Origin: Methanobacteriota archaeon
GTDB lineage: Archaea > Methanobacteriota > Methanobacteria > Methanobacteriales > Methanobacteriaceae
NCBI GenBank assembly: GCA_023434825.1
Contig: JAEYSH010000182.1
Location: 1 to 6,311 of the forward strand
Direction of reading: 5' to 3'
DNA: 6,311 bases
Positions 1 through 5,784 of the stretch are shown here, one piece after another (the first letter of the stretch is position 1; each line of letters starts with the position of its first letter). The position numbers and the translations under genes are program-made. Below the pieces are notes generated by a model, which was not told where the DNA came from, ran no database searches, and saw only the letters and a program-made list of their open reading frames with translations.

Positions 1-66
1 ACTCATATGATAGTAATCGATGATGAAGACAAGAGCGTCATTAAAAACGAAATGGTCAGATTATAG
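1..66 (+). CDS. frhA: F420-reducing hydrogenase large subunit FrhA, C-terminal end only (5' part outside the window)
   Basis: The first 21 codons read in frame to TAG at 64-66 and begin Thr-His, followed by 19 residues (MIVIDDED...MVRL). In [NiFe]-hydrogenase large subunits the last nickel ligands lie in a DPCxxCxxH motif near the C-terminus, and a dedicated protease cuts just after the His. The Thr-His here fits the end of that motif, so the 19 residues after it would be the removed propeptide. FrhA carries the NiFe centre that splits H2 in the FrhABG complex. The assignment rests mainly on position, directly ahead of frhD, frhG and frhB in the standard frhADGB order. The Cys ligands themselves lie outside the window. 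Confidence 0.85.
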   Translation, partial: THMIVIDDEDKSVIKNEMVRL

Positions 67-75
67 GGAATAAAG

Positions 76-546
76 ATGCCATACGACGCGGAGATTTTAG
101 TAGTCGGCTGTGGAAATGTCCTTTTTGAAGATGATGGATTTGGGCCTGCGGTAATTGAGGCCTTACAAGAATACTTCAAGGATCATGAACTTCCAGAAAA
201 CACTATGCTTATAGACGGAGGGACAAGTGCGCCGCATTTCATATTTTCACTTCCCCATGAATCATGGAAGAAGTTGATAGTTGTAGATGTGGTTAATTCA
301 GGTGCAGAACCTGGATCAGTACGCAGATTCGAGGTAACAGAGCTTCCAAGAGGACGATACGACGACGCTCATTCATGGTCTGTTGAAGAGCCATTGCATG
401 AGCTAAGTAAGCAATGCGAAGTTTTCGTAATTGGATGCCAGCCAGAATCTATCTCTGCCCCAGATGTAATAATGGGTTTAACGCAAAGTGTGGAGGAAGC
501 AGTTCCCAAGGCCATTGAAATCATTTTAAAAGAAATAGGGGTTTAG
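76..546 (+). CDS. frhD: FrhD, maturation endopeptidase for the F420-reducing hydrogenase large subunit
   Basis: This 156-residue protein belongs to the HyaD/HybD/HycI family of hydrogenase maturation proteases. These check nickel insertion and then cut the C-terminal peptide from the large subunit, here FrhA. The family glycine motif is at residues 11-23 (GCGNVLFEDDGFG). Asp20 lies at the position of HybD Glu16, Asp71 (VVDVV) matches HybD Asp62, and His99 is the best candidate for HybD His93, with His108 an alternative; these are the nickel-sensing residues. A GCQPE motif at 120-124 resembles the GIQPE signature of the family. Translation starts at ATG 76. The ribosome binding site AGGGA (65-69) overlaps the frhA stop codon, so the two genes are probably translationally coupled. 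The protease is cytoplasmic and is not part of the finished enzyme. Its codons are more mixed than those of frhG and frhB, with CCG, CCC and GCG in use. Confidence 0.95.
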   Translation: MPYDAEILVVGCGNVLFEDDGFGPAVIEALQEYFKDHELPENTMLIDGGTSAPHFIFSLPHESWKKLIVVDVVNSGAEPGSVRRFEVTELPRGRYDDAHSWSVEEPLHELSKQCEVFVIGCQPESISAPDVIMGLTQSVEEAVPKAIEIILKEIGV

Positions 547-549
547 CGT

Positions 550-1390
<841 letters not shown>

Positions 1391-1392
<2 letters not shown>

Positions 1393-1396
1393 GAGG
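1391..1396 (+). promoter_or_regulatory. Ribosome binding site that sets the frhB start
   Basis: AGGAGG is a full match to the archaeal Shine-Dalgarno consensus and overlaps the frhG stop codon TAG (1390-1392). It lies 7 bases before ATG 1404 but only 1 base before the in-frame TTG at 1398. The frhB start is therefore ATG 1404, and the longer reading from TTG is rejected. Confidence 0.9.
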
Positions 1397-1403
1397 CTTG
1401 AAA

Positions 1404-2288
1404 ATGGTATTAGGAACATATAAAGAAGCACTTTCTGCAAGAGCAACCGATAAACAGATCCAGAAGATTTCACAAGACGGAGGAATAGTAACAGCACTCC
1501 TATCCTACGCGCTTGATGAAAAACTCATTGACGGTGCAGTAGTAGCTGGACCTGGTGAAGACATGTGGAAACCAGTTCCACAGGTCGCTATGACATCAGA
1601 TGAACTTTTAGCTGCTGCAGGTACTAAATACACACTTTCACCAAACGTTTGGACATTAAAAGAAGCTGCAAGACAATACGGTCTTGAAAAGATCGGAACT
1701 GTCGCTATTCCATGCCAAACCATGGGTATAAGAAAAATGCAGTCATATCCATTTGGTGTAAGATTTGTTGCAGATAAAATTGCACTCTTAATAGGTATCT
1801 ACTGTATGGAAAACTTCCCATTCGAATCCTTGAGAACATTCATCTCAGAGAAAATGGGAGTTAGCCCTGAACTAGTAGAAAAAATGGATATAGGAAAAGG
1901 TAAATTCTGGGTACACACCGCAGATGACACTTTAAGTATACCACTTAAAGAAACCCACGGATATGAACAAAACGGATGTAATATCTGTCTTGACTACGTT
2001 GCTGAATTAGCAGATGTATCCACCGGTTCTGTAGGTTCACCTGATGGATGGTCCACAGTACTCACCAGAACTGATGCTGGTGAAAGTGTATTCAAACTTG
2101 CTGTTGATGCAGGTTTAATTGAAACCAAAGCTATGGACAATGTAAAACCAGGTTTAGGTCTACTTGAAAAACTCGCTACCGATAAGAAAACCAAGAATCA
2201 AAAAACAATTGATGACAGGATAGCAATGGGATTACCTGTCCCATACAAAGCAAGTAGCGAAAAAGAAGACCCACTTGCAAACTACTAA
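1404..2288 (+). CDS. frhB: F420-reducing hydrogenase beta subunit FrhB, binds F420 and FAD
   Basis: FrhB (294 residues from ATG 1404) takes electrons from the FrhG clusters and reduces coenzyme F420 through FAD. The N-terminus MVLGTYKEALSAR and the stretches SQDGGIVTALL (23-33), AAGTKYTLSPNV (71-82), AIPCQTMGIRKMQ (101-113) and STGSVGSPDGWSTV (206-219) closely match the remembered Methanothermobacter FrhB. Four cysteines can bind the single [4Fe-4S] cluster: Cys104, Cys134 (GIYCMENF), Cys192 and Cys195 (GCNIC). The same fold occurs in FpoF, FdhB and F420-dependent sulfite and glutamate-synthase-like proteins. The position directly after frhG, and the high identity, favour FrhB over FdhB. Compared with the remembered Methanothermobacter protein, about 12 hydrophilic residues are added after GLPVPY (276-281). 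The codons are strongly A-ending, as in frhG, which suggests high expression. A terminator follows 11 bases after the stop. Confidence 0.97.
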   Translation: MVLGTYKEALSARATDKQIQKISQDGGIVTALLSYALDEKLIDGAVVAGPGEDMWKPVPQVAMTSDELLAAAGTKYTLSPNVWTLKEAARQYGLEKIGTVAIPCQTMGIRKMQSYPFGVRFVADKIALLIGIYCMENFPFESLRTFISEKMGVSPELVEKMDIGKGKFWVHTADDTLSIPLKETHGYEQNGCNICLDYVAELADVSTGSVGSPDGWSTVLTRTDAGESVFKLAVDAGLIETKAMDNVKPGLGLLEKLATDKKTKNQKTIDDRIAMGLPVPYKASSEKEDPLANY

Positions 2289-2299
2289 GTTTGAAGGTA

Positions 2300-2334
2300 T
2301 AGTAGGATTTATCCTACTAAATTTTTATTTTTTT
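2300..2334 (+). terminator. Transcription terminator of the frh operon
   Basis: TAGTAGGAT (2300-2308) and ATCCTACTA (2311-2319) are perfect inverse complements separated by TT, giving a stem of about 8 pairs with a 4-base loop. Two T-tracts follow (five T at 2322-2326 and seven T at 2328-2334). It begins 11 bases after the frhB stop. Archaeal RNA polymerase ends on T-tracts, so the T-run may do most of the work and the hairpin may also protect the 3' end. Confidence 0.75.
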
Positions 2335-2358
2335 AATTATTTAATTTCAATAACAATC

Positions 2359-2368
2359 TTTATAAATA
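2359..2368 (+). promoter_or_regulatory. Archaeal TATA box for the TPR-protein gene
   Basis: TTTATAAATA is close to the methanogen TATA consensus (TTTATATA). Its first base lies 25 bases before ATG 2384, the usual distance from an archaeal TATA box to the transcription start. This predicts an mRNA that begins at or next to the ATG, a leaderless transcript. No Shine-Dalgarno sequence is present between the box and the ATG. Confidence 0.7.
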
Positions 2369-2383
2369 CATTCGTTGATTAAA

Positions 2384-2707
2384 ATGGACATAATAATACT
2401 TTTAGGGGCCATGCTACTTGCTTATGGTGGAATTATCTTATTATATTACCGTATAAGGTCAAATGAAAGAAAAAATCGGATTTCAAATTTTTTACTTAAG
2501 GGAACCTTAAGCATGCGCAGAGGTAATATGGAACGGGCGTTGTTTTATTTTAACAAAGCATATGAATATTCCATGAATGATGGAAATAAAGCAAATGCTG
2601 CTGAAGCTTTGTATAATATTGGCCAGGTTTATAAAGAAACTGGGGACATGGAAACAGCATTGAAATACTGGAATGAATCAAATACTATTAGTTTTAGTAA
2701 TGATTAA
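2384..2707 (+). CDS. Membrane-anchored small TPR protein, function unknown
   Basis: The protein has 107 residues from ATG 2384. Residues 2-22 form one hydrophobic helix (DIIILLGAMLLAYGGIILLYY) followed by Arg23, Arg25, Arg29 and Lys30, so the C-terminal part should face the cytoplasm. Residues 36-69 and 72-105 look like two tetratricopeptide repeats, with the typical G..A..Y/F spacing: GNMERALFYFNKAYEYS, then AAEALYNIGQVYKETGDMETALKYW. TPRs bind partner proteins, and no catalytic motif is seen. An in-frame TTG at 2375 would add three residues but has no ribosome binding site. The TATA box at 2359 instead points to a leaderless start at ATG 2384. The stop TAA is followed at once by TAG. The gene lies after the frh terminator with its own promoter, so a link to hydrogenase is not shown. 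Its partner is unknown. Confidence 0.85.
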   Translation: MDIIILLGAMLLAYGGIILLYYRIRSNERKNRISNFLLKGTLSMRRGNMERALFYFNKAYEYSMNDGNKANAAEALYNIGQVYKETGDMETALKYWNESNTISFSND

Positions 2708-2797
2708 TAGGATTTATACTTTAAATCAGATAAAAGCTTAAAATGTAAAATTTTGACTTAAATATGTCATATATCTCCTAATTTCATTAAATAGATA

Positions 2798-2805
2798 TTA
2801 TAAAT
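2798..2805 (+). promoter_or_regulatory. Archaeal TATA box for the 265-residue protein gene
   Basis: TTATAAAT begins 26 bases before ATG 2824, again the spacing expected for a leaderless mRNA. However, GGAG (2811-2814) also lies 9 bases before the ATG and could act as a ribosome binding site if transcription starts further upstream. The two readings exclude each other in part, and the start codon is the same in both. Confidence 0.6.
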
Positions 2806-2823
2806 TTATTGGAGTTTATTTAA

Positions 2824-3621
2824 ATGGAATCTCTAAATTTAACTCCTGCAGAGTCCTTAATGATAATTTCTCCAGAATGTAATGGAAATGAACTTATTAA
2901 GCTAACGTTAATTGACCTTCTTTTAAGAAAAGCTCTAAAAGTGAATCTGGAGAATAATTCTGAATTTTTAAATAAAGAAAAATCCATCATCATGAGTAAA
3001 AATGAATCAATTAACTTAATATTCAAGCCCCATGAAGAATTATTAATGAAAATTGTGGGTAATAATGAATTAGAATTAAATGAATTTGCTAAAATTTTAT
3101 TTAAACAGATAAGTCCTCTAGAATATAAAAATATGAATATAAGGGAACCATTAATTGCTAAAGGATATTTTAGAAGGCAAAGAAAGATGCTTCTTGCATT
3201 AGTGCCTTATAATGCCTATGTTTTAACTGATGAAGGGAATCAAGTAAAATCAGCTATATTAAAACTTCTTAATGAAGCTGGACTACTGAAAAGATGGATT
3301 ATGGAAGATTTAGGACATGCAAAAGCGTATTTATCTGTCCTTGGATCTCATATTCTCTTACTCAATATCTATGATATTGAGGATATTAAAAAATTTAATA
3401 AAATGCTTTCATTTATCAAACCAGAATCTAAAACTAGTGACTATTACAATTATTACTTGTATACTGTGCCCACAGAATATATGGATGATGATGACAACCT
3501 AAAGAGCTTTGATTTTTTGGATATATCGCTTTTAGATAATTTCGATTCATTCGATGAATTTTCATTTGAAATTGATTCTGAATCCAGCAGTAATGATTAT
3601 GAAGGCAATTTTAGTGATTAA
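2824..3621 (+). CDS. Hypothetical protein with winged-helix-like segments and an acidic C-terminal tail
   Basis: I do not recognise this 265-residue protein. It has no signal peptide and no clear membrane helix, so it is probably cytoplasmic. Residues 5-40 (LTPAESLMIIS, then ELIKLTLIDLLLRKALKV) resemble the helical start of a winged-helix domain of the kind seen at the C-terminus of DUF2207 proteins or in GOLPH3-like proteins. A second, similar unit may run from about 66 to 150. It ends in YVLTDEGNQVKSAI (132-145), which looks like the wing and final helix of many winged-helix proteins. Residues 152-190 are helical and contain the only long apolar stretch (AYLSVLGSHILLL). Residues 221-265 are an acidic tail with 16 Asp/Glu and one Lys among 45 residues, plus many Ser and Phe, and are likely disordered. 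The gene is very AT-rich compared with frh. It stands alone, convergent with map. These domain assignments are weak, by-eye inferences. Confidence 0.85.
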   Translation: MESLNLTPAESLMIISPECNGNELIKLTLIDLLLRKALKVNLENNSEFLNKEKSIIMSKNESINLIFKPHEELLMKIVGNNELELNEFAKILFKQISPLEYKNMNIREPLIAKGYFRRQRKMLLALVPYNAYVLTDEGNQVKSAILKLLNEAGLLKRWIMEDLGHAKAYLSVLGSHILLLNIYDIEDIKKFNKMLSFIKPESKTSDYYNYYLYTVPTEYMDDDDNLKSFDFLDISLLDNFDSFDEFSFEIDSESSSNDYEGNFSD

Positions 3622-3636
3622 AATTAATTTTGAATA

Positions 3637-3684
3637 TAAAAAAATGAATTTTTATGGATTAGAAAATAAATCATAATCTATCCA
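3637..3684 (-). terminator. Probable terminator of map, read on the minus strand
   Basis: TGGATTAGA (3655-3663) and TCTATCCA (3677-3684) can pair over 8 base pairs with one bulged T. Read on the minus strand, the hairpin comes 8 bases after the map stop. It is followed by T-tracts, complementary to AAAAAAA at 3638-3644 among others. On the plus strand no T-run follows, so it probably serves map only. The upstream 265-residue gene has no separate clear hairpin. Confidence 0.5.
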
Positions 3685-3692
3685 AAAGGGTG

Positions 3693-4598
3693 TTATTCAG
3701 TAATAACAAGACAACCATCACTTTCTACAATTACTGTATGTTCTGATTGAGCAACTAAAGCATTACTTTTTTCACGAAGTACGTGGTATGGATAAACTGC
3801 CCTTGATGATATGAGCATTCTCATGGCGTTATTTAAATGATGTTCACTGAATCTACCTTGAAGCCACCTTTGTGCAAATGGTAAAATTTTATAATCTTCC
3901 TTAATTATTTTTAAAGCTCTTTTTGCATGAACTAATCTTAAAGGCCGGTCTCGCAAATATCGGAATATATAAACCTCATTCATGTCGGTGACTCTTCCGA
4001 TGCCATCTGTTGCGAAGGGCTCTATGGCAAGAACATCTCCTTCTTCTAATTTATGAGGATTATTTTCCTTAATATTGGGTACAGAAAGTCCTGAATGAAG
4101 TATCCATTGATCCATGCTGTGCCCTGTGAGGTTAGATACAGAATTGAATCCTCTTTCTTTTATGGCTTTTTCAATCTCTTCCCCCACTTTTCCAATTTCA
4201 ACCCCCGCTTTAACAGTACTCAACGCGTTTTCAAGACCTTCCTGGGAAGCCAAAATCATGTTTTGATGTTTTTCAAACTCATCTTCGGGAATATCTTCTC
4301 CAATAAGTACACTTATGGCTGTATCTGCAATGTAACCATCTACATGTGCACCTAAGTCAATTTTAACTAAATCTCCAGATTTAAAAGTTTTTTCATCATT
4401 TGCAGGGGGCGTATAATGTGCAGTTACTTCATTCACTGATACATTACATGGAAATGCTATTTGGCCTCCAAGATTTATAATTTCATTTTCCACAAATTCT
4501 GCAAGTTCTAAATATTTCATATCTTCTTTAACGTGATTAACTGCATCTTTTCTAACTTTAGATACTATTTCTCCAGCTTTTTTATATTTTTCAATCAT
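3693..4598 (-). CDS. map: Type II methionine aminopeptidase
   Basis: This enzyme (301 residues) removes the initiator methionine from new cytoplasmic proteins when the second residue is small. All expected residues of the archaeal MetAP2 (pita-bread) fold are present. The metal ligands are Asp81 (KIDLGAHVDGY), Asp92 (IADTA), His160 (LTGH), Glu193 (AIEPFAT) and Glu286 (QSEHT). The catalytic histidines are His61 (TAHYTPP) and His168 (LHSG). This numbering is close to that of the Pyrococcus enzyme (D82, D93, H153, E187, E280). The helical insert typical of type II enzymes lies at about 215-275, and the length is normal for the family. The start is ATG at 4596-4598. AGTGAT, which matches the GGTGAT end of the Shine-Dalgarno consensus, lies 3 bases upstream on the minus strand. 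The gene is alone in its direction, convergent with the 265-residue gene and divergent from the small membrane protein genes. Confidence 0.97.
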   Translation of the reverse strand: MIEKYKKAGEIVSKVRKDAVNHVKEDMKYLELAEFVENEIINLGGQIAFPCNVSVNEVTAHYTPPANDEKTFKSGDLVKIDLGAHVDGYIADTAISVLIGEDIPEDEFEKHQNMILASQEGLENALSTVKAGVEIGKVGEEIEKAIKERGFNSVSNLTGHSMDQWILHSGLSVPNIKENNPHKLEEGDVLAIEPFATDGIGRVTDMNEVYIFRYLRDRPLRLVHAKRALKIIKEDYKILPFAQRWLQGRFSEHHLNNAMRMLISSRAVYPYHVLREKSNALVAQSEHTVIVESDGCLVITE

Positions 4599-4795
4599 AT
4601 AATCACTTATAATCTTTTTATTTTTTATTAACTCAATTAATTTTAACTTCTAATGATTTAATTCTATATTCATTCTGTTGTTTAATTTTAGGTTTTCTAT
4701 TATGATATAATTAATTAATAAGATAGACTTCTCTTAATTAATCTAATTTTTATGTTGTTGACCATTAAATAATACTTTAAAATATGATATGGGTA

Positions 4796-4803
4796 TTATA
4801 AAT
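4796..4803 (+). promoter_or_regulatory. TATA box candidate for the first small membrane protein gene
   Basis: TTATAAAT, within GGGTATTATAAATTAG, matches the TATA boxes found ahead of the two upstream genes. Transcription would start near 4821-4825 and leave a leader of about 50 bases before the presumed start at 4873. Such a leader would contain the ribosome binding site at 4860-4865. Confidence 0.5.
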
Positions 4804-4859
4804 TAGTATATTAATATAATTGAACAATTAATAGAATAAAGAAATCTTTCAAACAGGAT

Positions 4860-4865
4860 AGGGGG
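4860..4865 (+). promoter_or_regulatory. Ribosome binding site that points to an ATA start
   Basis: AGGGGG pairs with the 16S rRNA 3' end (AGGAGG consensus, one G:U pair). It lies 7 bases before ATA 4873, an ideal distance, and 14 bases before the only nearby ATG (4880). That ATG opens a reading of just 10 codons. The site therefore supports initiation at or near 4873 in the frame of the membrane protein. Confidence 0.55.
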
Positions 4866-4872
4866 ATTTTAA

Positions 4873-5178
4873 ATAGAAAATGATTCAGATAATTGTTGGA
4901 ATTATTTATTAGGTTTTTTTCCAGCTTTTTTACCTTTTGGGGATATATTTGGGATTTTAATTATAGTTATAGCAATTATTATCATTTTAGTTGTAGTTTC
5001 AGTATATCGAAAGAAAAAACAAACATCCGAAAAGGTGGAACAGAGAGTTTCAAGTTTAAGAAGAGAATTTGGAAATGTAAAACAGCAATCATACCAAAGT
5101 GATGGGGATTGGCTAGAAAAAAGACTTGATAATGAATTTGATAAAGATGAGTTTATCATTTCTAACAGAAAAAATTAA
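4873..5178 (+). CDS. Small single-pass membrane protein with charged C-terminal region; no standard start codon
   Basis: The frame opening after TAA 4870-4872 and closing at TAA 5176-5178 encodes 101 residues if it begins at ATA 4873. Residues 1-11 are acidic and polar (ENDSDNCWNY). Residues 12-44 are hydrophobic, with the core membrane helix at about 25-44 (IFGILIIVIAIIIILVVVSV). Residues 45-49 (YRKKK) are a positive stop, predicting a cytoplasmic C-terminus. Residues 50-101 are highly charged and helix-forming, with possible coiled coil at 53-72 and 79-93. The coherent protein leaves little doubt that the frame is coding. The start is the problem: no ATG, GTG or TTG occurs in frame until GTG 5035, after the membrane helix. 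A ribosome binding site precedes ATA 4873. An ATA start, a base error turning ATG into ATA, a small indel, or gene decay are all possible. The product is not recognised, but its layout matches the next two genes. Confidence 0.65.
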   Translation: MENDSDNCWNYLLGFFPAFLPFGDIFGILIIVIAIIIILVVVSVYRKKKQTSEKVEQRVSSLRREFGNVKQQSYQSDGDWLEKRLDNEFDKDEFIISNRKN

Positions 5179-5208
5179 TTATGCAAGGATTTCATTAATT
5201 ATTTTTTT
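5172..5208 (+). terminator. Possible weak terminator after the first small membrane protein gene
   Basis: AATTAAT just before and across the stop codon can pair with ATTAATT about 14 bases downstream, and seven T follow (5202-5208). The stem contains only A and T, so the T-run is the stronger part of the signal. If it works, this gene is a separate transcript from the two that follow. Confidence 0.3.
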
Positions 5209-5252
5209 AAATTGCCTTAATTAAGGGCCATCAATGATTAGAGATTATACAG

Positions 5253-5262
5253 TTTTATATAT
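5253..5262 (+). promoter_or_regulatory. TATA box candidate for the two-gene membrane protein operon
   Basis: TTTTATATAT resembles the archaeal TATA consensus and lies 97 bases before ATG 5350, which would give a leader of about 70 bases. The surrounding 170-base gap is so AT-rich that other boxes, such as the one in the run at 5270-5286, are nearly as good. A promoter somewhere in this gap is likely, but its exact place is uncertain. Confidence 0.35.
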
Positions 5263-5349
5263 CTTAAAATTTAATATAATATATAGAATAATTAATAGCC
5301 ACTTTAAAATAATTTAAAAAATCTTAAAAAATAACAAAAGGTGAAATGT

Positions 5350-5781
5350 ATGGCTGATGCTGCTACGATGATTGCGGATAATATTGTTTGGATAATACTG
5401 GCAGTTTTAGCGGCGGTTGTAATCATAATCGTTGTTACACAATGGAAAAAAGTCAGAGAAACACAAAATAATGTGGCTCTAGTAGAAAAACAAGTAGAAC
5501 TAAAAAAAATATCCCTGGTTGAAAAAGACCTAGAAGCAAAAAGAATGATGGAAAACGTTCTTCCAATGCCTGCAGAACAGCAGGAACAACTTGCAAACAT
5601 AAGGCAAAGCACTTCAGAAATAATGCATAAAGTAGGATATTTACATGGAGAAATAAGCGAAAGAGTCGCACTCCTTGAAGCAAAAGCAGAATATGGTAAA
5701 CTTCAAAAACTAATGAAAGACCTGGAAAAAAAAGAAACAGATATTGACAAAAAATTAGATAACACCACAAAGGGGAAATAA
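5350..5781 (+). CDS. Single-pass membrane protein with long coiled coil, function unknown
   Basis: The protein has 143 residues from ATG 5350. GGTGA (5340-5344) is a normal methanogen ribosome binding site 5 bases before this ATG and covers the alternative GTG at 5341, so the ATG is preferred. Residues 11-30 form one membrane helix (NIVWIILAVLAAVVIIIVVT). QWKK follows, so the rest should lie in the cytoplasm. Residues about 35-68 and 76-137 are rich in Glu, Lys, Gln and Leu with heptad-like spacing (LVEKQVELKKISLVEKDLEAK, and EISERVALLEAKAEYGKLQKLMKDLEKK). This suggests two coiled-coil helices separated by a Pro-containing turn (VLPMPAE, 70-76). No enzyme motif is visible. The layout recalls membrane-tethered coiled-coil scaffold proteins, but I know of no matching family. 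The next gene starts 3 bases after the stop, so the two are cotranscribed. Confidence 0.88.
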   Translation: MADAATMIADNIVWIILAVLAAVVIIIVVTQWKKVRETQNNVALVEKQVELKKISLVEKDLEAKRMMENVLPMPAEQQEQLANIRQSTSEIMHKVGYLHGEISERVALLEAKAEYGKLQKLMKDLEKKETDIDKKLDNTTKGK

Positions 5782-5784
5782 TTC

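Larger units (their letters stand above)
4599..4872. other. AT-rich divergent intergenic region between map and the membrane-protein genes
   Basis: This stretch of 274 bases has no credible gene. It must hold the map promoter on the minus strand. Only AT-rich runs (about 4615-4630) lie at a suitable distance there, without a convincing TATA consensus. The plus-strand TATA box at 4796 is listed separately. An AT-only inverted repeat, ATTAATTAA (4710-4718) and TTAATTAAT (4734-4742), lies roughly mid-way between the two genes. It could be a regulator site or simply reflect base composition. Confidence 0.5.

Noticed and set aside
1398..1403. TTG at 1398 as the frhB start
   Set aside because: It lies 1 base after AGGAGG. 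ATG 1404 has 7-base spacing and gives the conserved MVLGTYKE start.
2304..2720. Repeated TAGGATTTAT in the frh terminator and just after the TPR gene
   Set aside because: It is only a 10-base match, and the second copy lacks the pairing arm and T-tract, so it is probably chance.
2762..2772. Odd palindrome ATATG-T-CATAT upstream of the TATA box at 2798 as an activator site
   Set aside because: It is short and AT-rich, with no second copy near other promoters in the window.
4607..4612. TTATAA as the map TATA box on the minus strand
   Set aside because: It is too close to the start codon. Transcription would begin inside map, about 15 bases after the ATG.
4710..4742. Inverted repeat ATTAATTAA / TTAATTAAT as an operator or terminator
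   Set aside because: It contains only A and T in an extremely AT-rich stretch, so chance is a sufficient explanation. No T-run gives it a terminator function.
4880..5102. Readings from ATG 4880 (10 codons) and from TTG 4893 in another frame
   Set aside because: The first stops at 4910-4912. The second is a frame-shadow of the membrane protein, rich in Phe, Trp and Tyr, without a ribosome binding site or a sensible composition.
5304..5770. Two long antisense frames opposite the second membrane protein gene
   Set aside because: They are Cys/Phe/Leu-rich mirror translations of a Lys/Glu-rich coiled-coil gene and have no promoter or ribosome binding site. The sense gene has both a good start and operon context.
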